In this document: in pieces, positions 17,891 to 24,998 of the stretch | Position numbering within the stretch: position 1 is the stretch's first letter | How the letters are laid out: each line of letters begins with the position of its first letter | NCBI RefSeq assembly: GCF_040901545.1 | Contig: NZ_JBBDYL010000054.1 | Coordinates: 124,001 to 188,000 of the forward strand | Direction: 5' to 3' | DNA length: 64,000 nt | Source of the DNA: Sulfuricaulis sp040901545 | GTDB taxonomy: Bacteria; Pseudomonadota; Gammaproteobacteria; Acidiferrobacterales; Sulfurifustaceae | Notes under the pieces: generated by a model | The model's database searches: none | Told to the model about the DNA's origin: nothing | What the model saw: the letters and a program-made list of their open reading frames with translations, nothing else | Program-made: the position numbers and the translations under genes

Positions 17891-18979
17891 TTATTTCCCC
17901 TGCCTTTGCATGAAATCCCGCATGTAAGCAATCAACGCATCAATACCCGATTCCGGCATGGCGTTATAAATGCTCGCGCGCATGCCGCCGACCGAACGGT
18001 GCCCCTTGAGCTGGATCATCCCGGCCGCTTTCGCGCCCTTGAGGAAGGCCTCGTCGAGCGCCGGGTCATTCAGCGTAAACGGGATGTTCATCCACGAGCG
18101 GCTTTGTTGCTCCACCGGATTGCGGTAGAAACCGCCGCTCGCATCGATGAAAGCGTAGAGCTTCTCGGCCTTGCGCCGGTTTATTTCCCCCATTGCCTTG
18201 AGCCCGCCGTTTTTCTTCAACCATTCGAAGACGAGGCCCGCGATGTACCACGCGTACGTCGGCGGCGTGTTGAACATCGAACCGTTGTCCGCGGTGATCC
18301 GGTAATCGAAAATCGAGGGTGTACCGGGCATGGCCTGCCCCATAAGATCCTCGCGCACGATGACGATCGTTAACCCCGCCTGACCCATGTTCTTCTGCGC
18401 CCCGCCGTATATGACCCCGAACCGGCTCACGTCCACCGGACGTGACAAAATGGTGGAGGACATGTCGGCCACGAGCGGCACGTTGCCCGTTTCCGGAATG
18501 AAACCGAACTCCACGCCGCCGATCGTTTCATTCGGGGTGTAGTGCACGTAGGCCGCGTTGGAATCGAGTTTCCAGGTATTTTGCGGCGGCACCGTGGTGA
18601 AATTCGTCGCTTCGCCCGATGCCGCGACGTTTACGGCGGCAAAGATTTTTGCTTCCTTGATCGCCTTCTTCGACCACTCCCCGGTGTTGATGTAATCGGC
18701 GGATTTTTTTCCACGCAGCAGGTTCATCGGCACCATGGCGAACTGCCCCGCCGCCCCGCCCTGCATGAACAACACTTTATAATGTGACGGGATGTTCATG
18801 AGCTCGCGCAGATCCGCTTCCGCCTTTTCGGCGATCGCGAGGAACTCCTTGCCGCGATGACTCATCTCCATCACGGACATACCGCTGCCGTGCCAATCCA
18901 GCATTTCCGCCTGCGCCTGCTGCAACACTGCTTCCGGCAACACCGCCGGCCCCGCGCTGAAATTAAATATTCTTGCCAT
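17891..18979 (-). CDS. serC: phosphoserine aminotransferase
   Basis: 362-residue PLP enzyme turning phosphohydroxypyruvate into phosphoserine; it also serves the pyridoxine pathway. Visible: FSAGPAVLPE, MQGGAAGQFAMVP, ADMSSTILSRPVDVS, and YGGAQKNMGQAG with the PLP Lys, then GHRSVGGMRASIYNA. Length matches E. coli SerC (362). Confidence 0.98.
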   Translation of the reverse strand: MARIFNFSAGPAVLPEAVLQQAQAEMLDWHGSGMSVMEMSHRGKEFLAIAEKAEADLRELMNIPSHYKVLFMQGGAAGQFAMVPMNLLRGKKSADYINTGEWSKKAIKEAKIFAAVNVAASGEATNFTTVPPQNTWKLDSNAAYVHYTPNETIGGVEFGFIPETGNVPLVADMSSTILSRPVDVSRFGVIYGGAQKNMGQAGLTIVIVREDLMGQAMPGTPSIFDYRITADNGSMFNTPPTYAWYIAGLVFEWLKKNGGLKAMGEINRRKAEKLYAFIDASGGFYRNPVEQQSRSWMNIPFTLNDPALDEAFLKGAKAAGMIQLKGHRSVGGMRASIYNAMPESGIDALIAYMRDFMQRQGK

Positions 18980-19061
18980 TTACGTAGCTGCCTTGTAATA
19001 AAAAAATTTCACAGGATTAACAGGATTTTTCAGGATTTACAGGATTACTTTAAAATAGTTT

Positions 19062-19276
19062 TTAGAACCTATCTCAAAATTAAGAACCTGATCCAGGTAG
19101 GTTGGGGTGAGCGTAGCGAACCCCAACAAATCGTTGGTTGTTGCCGGGGTACAAGAAAATCGCTTGTACCCGTTCAGCGGCATGAATGTCCACCGGACAT
19201 TCATGACTACCCCGTTTCACCGGCGCTTCGCGCCTAACCCAACCTACATTAAAACTATTTTTGAGACAGCTTCTAA
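19062..19276. mobile_element. MITE-like element with ~20-bp terminal inverted repeats
   Basis: 19062-19082 (TTAGAACCTATCTCAAAATT) and the complement of 19256-19276 (TTAGAAGCTGTCTCAAAAAT) agree at about 18 of 21 positions. No transposase lies between them. The ends look like those of a non-autonomous insertion; a target duplication was not evident. Confidence 0.45.
19147..19205. repeat. two-hairpin element, copy 1
   Basis: Hairpin A (19147-19171): GGGTACAAG / CTTGTACCC. The linker GTTCAGCGG follows, then hairpin B (19181-19205): CATGAATGTCC / GGACATTCATG. The downstream flank is ACTACCCCGTTTCACC. The same arrangement occurs at 22153 and 27049. Confidence 0.7.
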
Positions 19277-19314
19277 TCTTGTTAATCCTGTTTAAATCCT
19301 GTTAATCCTATCTA

Positions 19315-21870
19315 TTAATCTTCTTCCTCGGACTCAGCCACGCGCTCCAGTCCCGCCAGCGATTCGCCTTCCTCGAGGCCGATCAGCGTCACGCCCTGGG
19401 TGTTCCGGCCCACGATGGAAATCTCTTTGACGCGCGTGCGGATCAGCGTGCCGCCGCTCGTGATCAGCATGGCCTGATCCTCGTCGCCGACCACGCACGC
19501 GCTCACGACGGCGCCGTTGCGCTCGCTGACCTGGATCGAGATCACGCCCTGTCCGCCGCGGCGATGCTTCGGGTAATCCGCAAGCATCGTGCGTTTGCCG
19601 TAGCCGTTTTTCGTGGCCGTGAGCACCGTCGTGGCTTTGCCCACCGCGTCCGGGCAGGCGATGATGAGGGCGATCACGGACTGGGTCTTCCGCAACATGA
19701 TGCCGCGCACCCCCTTGGCGGTGCGCCCCATCGGCCGCACGTCCTTTTCGTCGAATCGCACGACCTTGCCGGCATCGCTGAACAGCAGGATGTCGCATTT
19801 GCCGCTGGTCAGGCCGACACCGATCAGGCGGTTGCCCGGCTTGAGTTCGATGGCGCGAATCCCCGAGGAGCGCGGGCGGGTGAATTCGACCAGCTCGGTC
19901 TTTTTCACCGTGCCGTCGGAAGTCGCCATAAACACATACCCGCCCTGGGCGAAATCGTTCACCGGCAGGATGGCGCTGATATGCTCGCCCTCCACCAGCG
20001 ACAGCAGATTCACGATCGGCTTGCCGCGCGCACCGCGTCCGGCCTGGGGAATCTCGTACACCTTCTTCCAGTACACCTTGCCCAGGCTGGTGAAGCACAG
20101 AATCGTGGCGTGGGTATTGGCGATCAGGAGTTTGTCGACAAAATCCTCTTCCTTCATGCTGGTCGCGGTCTTGCCGCGGCCGCCGCGGCGTTGCGCACGG
20201 TAGGTCGCGAGCGGCTGCGACTTGATGTAACCGGCGTGCGACATGGTCACCACCACGTCCTCGTCGGCGATCAGGTCTTCCATGGAATAACTCACCCGGG
20301 TCTGCACGATTTCCGTGCGGCGTTTGTCACCGTACTGGTCGCGGATCGCAATTAGTTCCTCGCGAATGACCTTCATGAGACGGTCGGGGTTTCCGAGAAT
20401 TTCGAGCAGATCGGCGATGGACTTGAGGATTTCGCCGTACTCGCCGCGCAGTTTCTCCTGTTCCAGGCCGGTGAGGCGGTGCAGCCGCAGATCGAGGATG
20501 GCTTGCGCCTGGACATCCGTCAGCCGATAGCCCTTAGGCGTCAAGCCGAAGACCTTGTCCAGACCCTCCGGCCGCGTCAGGCCGGCGTCGCCCGCGGACA
20601 ACATCTTGGTAACCAGCTTTGCCGGCCAGGCGCGCGCCAACATTTTCACGCGCGCCTCGTCCGGATCCTTGGCGGCCTTGATGAGGGCAATCATCTCGTC
20701 GATGCTCTCGAGCGCGACCGCCAGCCCTTCCAGCACGTGCGCGCGATCGCGTGACTTGCGCAGGTCGTAGATCGAACGGCGCGTGACCACCTCGCGCCGG
20801 TGGCGGATAAAGGCCTCCAGCAGCTCCTTGAGATTGAGCAGGCGCGGCTGGCCGTTGACCAGCGCCACCGCGTTGATACCGAACACGCTCTGCATCGAGG
20901 TGTGTTCGTAGAGATTGTTCAGGATCACGTCGGCCACCGCACCGCGCTTGAGCTCGATCACCATGCGCATCCCCGATTTGTCCGACTCGTCGCGCAGTTC
21001 CGCGATGTCTTCAAGCTTTTCGTTCTGAACCAGCTCGGCGATGCGCTCGAGCAGCAGCGCCTTGTTCACCTGGTACGGCAGCTCGGTAACGATGATGGCC
21101 TGACGGTTGCGTTTTTCATCGGTCTCGATCGCGCTGCGCGCGCGCACGTACACCCGCCCGCGCCCGGTGCGGTAACCCTCGTGGATGCCCTCGACGCCGT
21201 GAATGATCCCCGCCGTGGGGAAATCCGGGCCGGGAATGTGCTTGATCAGCTCGTCGATGGTGACATTTTCATTATCGATGATGGCGAGACAGGCACTGAT
21301 GACTTCATTCAGGTTGTGCGGCGGAATGTTGGTTGCCATGCCCACGGCGATGCCCGAGGAGCCGTTGACCAGCAGGTTCGGGAACTTGGTGGGCAGCACC
21401 ACCGGTTCCTTCTCCGAGCCGTCGTAGTTCGGCGCAAAATCCACCGTCTCCTTGTCGAGATCGGCCAGCATCTCGTGGGCGACGCGCGCCATGCGGATTT
21501 CGGTGTAACGCATCGCCGCCGGGGCGTCGCCGTCCACCGAGCCGAAGTTGCCCTGGCCGTCGATGATCGGGTAGCGCATGGAGAAGTCCTGCGCCATGCG
21601 CACGATGGTGTCGTACACCGCGGTGTCGCCGTGCGGGTGGTATTTACCGATCACGTCGCCGACCACGCGCGCGGATTTCTTGTAGGCCTTGTTCCAGTCG
21701 TTGCCGAGTTCGTGCATGGCGTACAGCACGCGCCGGTGCACCGGCTTCAGCCCGTCGCGCACGTCGGGCAGCGCCCGGCCCACGATCACGCTCATGGCGT
21801 AATCGAGATACGAGCGGCGCATCTCGTCTTCGAGATTGACCGGGATGGTTTCCTTGGCGAATTGTTCCAT
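19315..21870 (-). CDS. gyrA: DNA gyrase subunit A
   Basis: 851 residues; the breakage-reunion subunit of gyrase. Visible: catalytic Tyr122 in AAMRYTEIR, and the quinolone-determining stretch HPHGDTAVYD with Thr83 and Asp87. Thr rather than Ser at 83 is also natural in some gammaproteobacteria and is not by itself evidence of resistance. The GyrA-box is QRRGGRGK, and six beta-pinwheel repeats form the C-terminal domain. The tail ends in a short acidic run (ESEEED). It is first in the serC-pheA-aroA-rpsA gene run. Confidence 0.99.
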   Translation of the reverse strand: MEQFAKETIPVNLEDEMRRSYLDYAMSVIVGRALPDVRDGLKPVHRRVLYAMHELGNDWNKAYKKSARVVGDVIGKYHPHGDTAVYDTIVRMAQDFSMRYPIIDGQGNFGSVDGDAPAAMRYTEIRMARVAHEMLADLDKETVDFAPNYDGSEKEPVVLPTKFPNLLVNGSSGIAVGMATNIPPHNLNEVISACLAIIDNENVTIDELIKHIPGPDFPTAGIIHGVEGIHEGYRTGRGRVYVRARSAIETDEKRNRQAIIVTELPYQVNKALLLERIAELVQNEKLEDIAELRDESDKSGMRMVIELKRGAVADVILNNLYEHTSMQSVFGINAVALVNGQPRLLNLKELLEAFIRHRREVVTRRSIYDLRKSRDRAHVLEGLAVALESIDEMIALIKAAKDPDEARVKMLARAWPAKLVTKMLSAGDAGLTRPEGLDKVFGLTPKGYRLTDVQAQAILDLRLHRLTGLEQEKLRGEYGEILKSIADLLEILGNPDRLMKVIREELIAIRDQYGDKRRTEIVQTRVSYSMEDLIADEDVVVTMSHAGYIKSQPLATYRAQRRGGRGKTATSMKEEDFVDKLLIANTHATILCFTSLGKVYWKKVYEIPQAGRGARGKPIVNLLSLVEGEHISAILPVNDFAQGGYVFMATSDGTVKKTELVEFTRPRSSGIRAIELKPGNRLIGVGLTSGKCDILLFSDAGKVVRFDEKDVRPMGRTAKGVRGIMLRKTQSVIALIIACPDAVGKATTVLTATKNGYGKRTMLADYPKHRRGGQGVISIQVSERNGAVVSACVVGDEDQAMLITSGGTLIRTRVKEISIVGRNTQGVTLIGLEEGESLAGLERVAESEEED

Positions 21871-21964
21871 GTCGAAATCAGTTACCCGATCGCGGATAAC
21901 TTATTGATAAGTAACTGATAAGTAATTATTTTTCTGCCTGTCCTGGGACCGGTGGAAGCGCGAA

Positions 21965-21973
21965 ATTTTAGCA
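21965..21973 (-). promoter_or_regulatory. candidate extended -10 promoter of gyrA
   Basis: The minus strand reads TGCTAAAAT, an extended -10 (TGnTAAAAT). The -35 position (TGCAGT, 17 bp away) is poor. It would give a leader of about 88 bases containing the 11-bp tandem words. Confidence 0.35.
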
Positions 21974-22152
21974 TGGATACCCCCCTAACTGCACTCTAAT
22001 AAGGGGACATTTCCGGGGTGGAAAACAGCGAAATTCAGCGGGAAAAACGCTAAAGCGATTTTAAAACCCCTTGCTTCGACTCTCGTAGGGTGCGTCCCAC
22101 GCACCAAGAGCTTTGATTAAGCTACGAATCGGTGCACAGGGTTGCAAGCCCA

Positions 22153-22209
22153 GGGCGCAACAAAACACGTTGCCCCGCTCAGCGGCGCCAACGTCCACCG
22201 GACATTGGC
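22153..22209. repeat. two-hairpin element, copy 2
   Basis: Hairpin A (22153-22176): GGGCGCAAC / GTTGCCCC with a bulge. The linker is GCTCAGCGGC. Hairpin B (22187-22209): GCCAACGTCC / GGACATTGGC. The downstream flank GACAACCCCGCCTCGCC matches copy 1. It lies just 3' of mtnA. Confidence 0.7.
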
Positions 22210-22247
22210 GACAACCCCGCCTCGCCCTACATCATCCAAGATAGCTT

Positions 22248-23312
22248 TCATTTTTTCATCATCGCGGACAGCTTCTCGCGGGTGGGATTCATCACCACGC
22301 CTTTTTCGGTCACGATGGCGTCGATCAGCTCCGCAGGCGTGATGTCGAACGCCGGATTCCAGGCCTGTGCGCCTTCGGGTGCGGTGCGGGTGCCGCCGAC
22401 GTTGAGCACTTCGGCCTCGGCCCGGGTCTCGATGGGGATCACCGCACCGTCGGGCGTGTTCATGTCCACGGAGCTGGTGGGCGCCACCACCATGAATTTG
22501 ACCTCGTGGTGCCGCGCCGCCACCGCCATCATGTAGGTGCCGATCTTGTTGGCAGTGTCGCCGTTGGCGGCAATGCGATCTGCGCCCACGATCACCCAGG
22601 CCACCTTGCCCTGCTTCATTAGATAGCTCGCGGCACTGTCGGCGATCAGGGTCGCCGGGATCCCTTCCTGCACCAGTTCCCACGCCGTCAGGCGCGCGCC
22701 CTGAAGCCAAGGCCGGGTTTCGTTGGCGAAAACACTTTTGATCTTGCCGGCGGCAAAACCGGCGCGCACCACACCCAGCGCCGTGCCGTAACCGCCGGTG
22801 GCCAGCGCCCCGGTATTACAGTGCGTCAGCACTCCGCTGCCCTTTTCGATCAGCGCCGCGCCCATCTCGCCCATGCGCCGGTTGGCGGCGATGTCCTCGG
22901 CATGGATACGCTGCGCCTCGGCGAGCAATCGCGGCACCGGATCGCCCGTAATGCCGGCATTGATGATGCCGCGCATATGCTCCACCGCCCAGCGCAGGTT
23001 CACCGCCGTCGGGCGCGCCTTAGCCAGCAAATCCAGGTCCGGCTGTATCTCCTTCTGCCAGCCTTTGGGGTTTTCCTTGTAACGGTCGCGCGCCGCCAGC
23101 ACGATGGCATAGGCCGCCGTGATCCCGATCGCCGGCGCCCCACGCACCGCCATGTCGGTGATCGCCTTGGCGCATTCCGGAAGATGGTCGAGATAAAGAT
23201 ACTCGAATTTGCCGGGGAGAATCCGCTGGTCGATGAGTTTCAACCGGCCGTGTTCCCACTCGACCGCGCGGATTTTGTCGTAGGGAATGGATTTGGGGGC
23301 GGGAGCGCTCAT
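22248..23312 (-). CDS. mtnA: S-methyl-5-thioribose-1-phosphate isomerase
   Basis: 354-residue eIF2B-like enzyme converting methylthioribose 1-phosphate to methylthioribulose 1-phosphate in methionine salvage. Visible: RGAPAIGITAAYA, THCNTGALATGGYGTALGV with the catalytic Cys, NETRPWLQGARLTAWEL, and GADRIAANGDTANKIGT with the catalytic Asp. The true start is the ATG at 23312 (MSAPAPKSIPYDK). Open frame upstream of it lies in a repeat and should not be counted as protein. It is divergent from mtaD, now 4.5 kb away. Confidence 0.95.
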   Translation of the reverse strand: MSAPAPKSIPYDKIRAVEWEHGRLKLIDQRILPGKFEYLYLDHLPECAKAITDMAVRGAPAIGITAAYAIVLAARDRYKENPKGWQKEIQPDLDLLAKARPTAVNLRWAVEHMRGIINAGITGDPVPRLLAEAQRIHAEDIAANRRMGEMGAALIEKGSGVLTHCNTGALATGGYGTALGVVRAGFAAGKIKSVFANETRPWLQGARLTAWELVQEGIPATLIADSAASYLMKQGKVAWVIVGADRIAANGDTANKIGTYMMAVAARHHEVKFMVVAPTSSVDMNTPDGAVIPIETRAEAEVLNVGGTRTAPEGAQAWNPAFDITPAELIDAIVTEKGVVMNPTREKLSAMMKK

Positions 23313-23333
23313 GGAGTGGAGTATATCTAGCGA

Positions 23334-23580
23334 GTGCGCTTTGCGCACGAATTGAAAAGCTAATTGCGGGTGGCTCCGCCCCTGCACCGTGGGTGACTTT
23401 TGTTTCGGCAAAAGTCACCAAAACCATTCCCCCCGGAGCGCGCGAAAACCCCTTGCGTTTCTCGCCCCACCGGGCGCTCGCCAACTCGCCGGGCGCACAC
23501 AACACGCCACGGGCTCAAACACGGGGCTCGCTTGAATACTCCCGGTAGGGCTGCGGTACTCGGCGCGCGCTACGGGGTGG
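23334..23580. repeat. ~245-bp inverted repeat, left copy
   Basis: This segment is about 90% or more identical by eye to the reverse complement of 26779-27023. It contains a 10-bp hairpin, GTGACTTTTG / CAAAAGTCAC. It begins about 20 bases upstream of the mtnA start. It has no coding signal I trust and no transposase. Confidence 0.85.
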
Positions 23581-23632
23581 GTTAACAAAACCTTCTCAGG
23601 GCTTGGCACACGATAATTACATTAGATAATCG

Positions 23633-23641
23633 GCTCTGACC
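23633..23641. repeat. 9-bp target duplication, left (IS10-group element)
   Basis: GCTCTGACC, identical to 24982-24990 on the other side of the insertion sequence. Confidence 0.9.
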
Positions 23642-24981
23642 CTGAGGTCTCCCCACATCTTCCCCCGCCTCACACCGCCTGCGCAAGCACATCACGCAGC
23701 CGCGCACAGGTTGGCGCCGGCGCTTCGGATAATCGTGTTCCGTGGCGTCGCAAGGATTCCCACCCAAGCCAAACCGCCGAGTATCGAACTCGCCGGGTGG
23801 CGAGCATCGGTCGTGCGATGAGTGAGGCAGTGACAAGCGCGAGTCCTTCGAGCCAGGCAGCGAGCGTGGCGAGCATGTGGATCAGCAGCAACATCTCCAG
23901 ACGCCGCGGATCGCGCGTCAACGTGTCTTCGAAAGCAGCGCCGTAGCGATGGGACTTAAGATCGCGGAAGGACTGCTCGATCTGCATGCGCTTGGCGTAG
24001 AGTGCCACGATCTTAGCTCCCGAGAGGGGGCCAAGCGAAACCGAAGCGGCCAGCAGCCAGGGTTCGCGCTCGCGTTGGGCGATTTTGCGCGAGTAAGCGC
24101 TGCGTGCGCGTTGGCCGTAGCGCGTCAGATCAATACGTCCGCGTGCTCGCCGGCGCACGAGGGTAAGCCGACAGACGAGTCGCTTGGTTTCAGTCAATTC
24201 CACTTCGCCCAGCGATACCGCTCGCGCGGTGGCGCGGGCGTAGAGTGCCTTAGCCGCGATCCAGTCGTTTTCGTACGGGGATTTGAGGAATCGCGCGTGG
24301 GCGCGATGGCGCACCCGCCCGACAAAGTGCCAGCCGAGCGCCTCGACGGCACGAAACCACGGAATCCGGAAGCCGGCGTCCGTGATGAGGATCGGACGGA
24401 TACCCTCGGGCAACAACGACCTGAGTCGTTCCAGAAATGCCGCCTCGACCTGCGGCGAACCGAGCTTGGCTGTCGGATGCACCTCTTCGTACACGGTGAG
24501 CGTGCGGCCACGGGCCACCACGGCAGCGCGCAACAGATGGAAGCAGCCGTCGGACTTCACCTCACTCCAGTCGACGATGAGTACCGGGCGCGGCAGGCGT
24601 AGCAGCCAAAGGAGTGCCGCCTGATAACACGCGGTGCGAAGCGCTTGTACCCCGCGGTGGCCGAGCAACCGGTCGAAGCGCTTCAAGGGCGCGTGGATGC
24701 GATCGGCACCGGGAAAGTGCCGGGCCAGTTCCGTGAGCGTCAAACGCCGCTCCACGAGCAGCGCTTCCACGGCCAAGAAGAGATTGCGGGCATTGCGCAC
24801 ATCGAGCCCGGCGATGACAGAGGAGAGAATCTTCTGTAATACTTTCGTGGCGTGCATGGCGGGGTTTCCTCGCGGTTGGTAGCCACGGGGAACAAAAAAC
24901 CTCGTCGTGCACGCCGTTTTTGCAGATAGGTTACGCCCTAAATCGTTGAAGGATCAATGGAAGATGTGGGGAGACCTCAGG
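23642..24981. mobile_element. IS4-family, IS10-group insertion sequence (complete, 1340 bp)
   Basis: The ends are perfect 22-bp inverted repeats beginning CTGAGGTCTCCCCACATC. They are flanked by an exact 9-bp duplication, GCTCTGACC. Both end type (CTGA...) and duplication length fit IS10. One intact transposase gene is inside. The unbroken target duplication points to a fairly recent simple insertion, 8 bp beyond the stop of the AIPR gene. Confidence 0.93.
23670..24857 (-). CDS. IS10-group transposase
   Basis: 395-residue DDE transposase, full length against IS10 (402). Catalytic residues: Asp96 (LIVDWSEVKSD), Asp160 (LITDAGFR), and Glu294 in the IS4-family signature Y-2-R-3-E-6-K (YAKRMQIEQSFRDLK, Tyr287 to Lys301). 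The N-terminal helical DNA-binding part (LTLTELARHFPG, KRFDRLLGHR) resembles IS10 as well. No frameshift or premature stop, so it is probably active. Confidence 0.95.
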   Translation of the reverse strand: MHATKVLQKILSSVIAGLDVRNARNLFLAVEALLVERRLTLTELARHFPGADRIHAPLKRFDRLLGHRGVQALRTACYQAALLWLLRLPRPVLIVDWSEVKSDGCFHLLRAAVVARGRTLTVYEEVHPTAKLGSPQVEAAFLERLRSLLPEGIRPILITDAGFRIPWFRAVEALGWHFVGRVRHRAHARFLKSPYENDWIAAKALYARATARAVSLGEVELTETKRLVCRLTLVRRRARGRIDLTRYGQRARSAYSRKIAQREREPWLLAASVSLGPLSGAKIVALYAKRMQIEQSFRDLKSHRYGAAFEDTLTRDPRRLEMLLLIHMLATLAAWLEGLALVTASLIARPMLATRRVRYSAVWLGWESLRRHGTRLSEAPAPTCARLRDVLAQAV

Positions 24982-24990
24982 CTCTGACCC
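24982..24990. repeat. 9-bp target duplication, right (IS10-group element)
   Basis: GCTCTGACC, identical to 23633-23641. Confidence 0.9.
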
Positions 24991-24998
24991 CAACTATG

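Larger units (their letters stand above)
18980..19314. other. 335-bp gyrA-serC gap filled by nested repeats
   Basis: No gene is supported here. From outside in: CAGGATT arms (19011-19047 and about 19277-19314); an inverted pair TTAGAACCTATCTCAAAA (from 19062) and its near-complement ending 19276; an inner pair GTAGGTTGGG (19097) and CCCAACCTAC (ending 19247); and in the core a two-hairpin element (19147-19205). The short open frames here are chance readings of repeat DNA. Confidence 0.8.
19011..19314. repeat. CAGGATT inverted repeat, copy C, with inserted loop
   Basis: Left arm 19011-19047 has four CAGGATT words. Right arm about 19277-19314 has the complements, ending at the gyrA stop codon (19315). 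The loop, normally about 10-40 bases, is expanded to about 230 bases by the nested elements. Confidence 0.8.
21871..22247. other. 377-bp gyrA upstream region / mtnA downstream region
   Basis: No gene is supported. Next to gyrA (about 21897-21930) are 11-bp tandem words and a small palindrome, ACTTAT-TG-ATAAGT (21899-21912). A candidate gyrA promoter lies at 21965-21973. From 22086 a GTAGGGTGCG repeat, a GGTGCGT/ACGCACC hairpin and the second two-hairpin element (22153-22209) run up to CGCCCTAC (22230). Confidence 0.7.

Noticed and set aside
19107..19295. Small plus-strand coding frame in the gyrA-serC gap
   Set aside because: It lies wholly in nested repeat DNA, and similar peptides arise from the other copies of the same two-hairpin element. 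The conserved feature is pairing, not protein.
19315..21870. Quinolone-resistance mutation in gyrA (Thr83)
   Set aside because: Thr at this site is the natural residue in several gammaproteobacteria, and Asp87 is unchanged, so resistance cannot be claimed.
23313..23411. N-terminal extension of mtnA
   Set aside because: The extra codons are in the 245-bp repeat, are repeated at the other end of the island, and lack MtnA similarity. The family start is the ATG at 23312.
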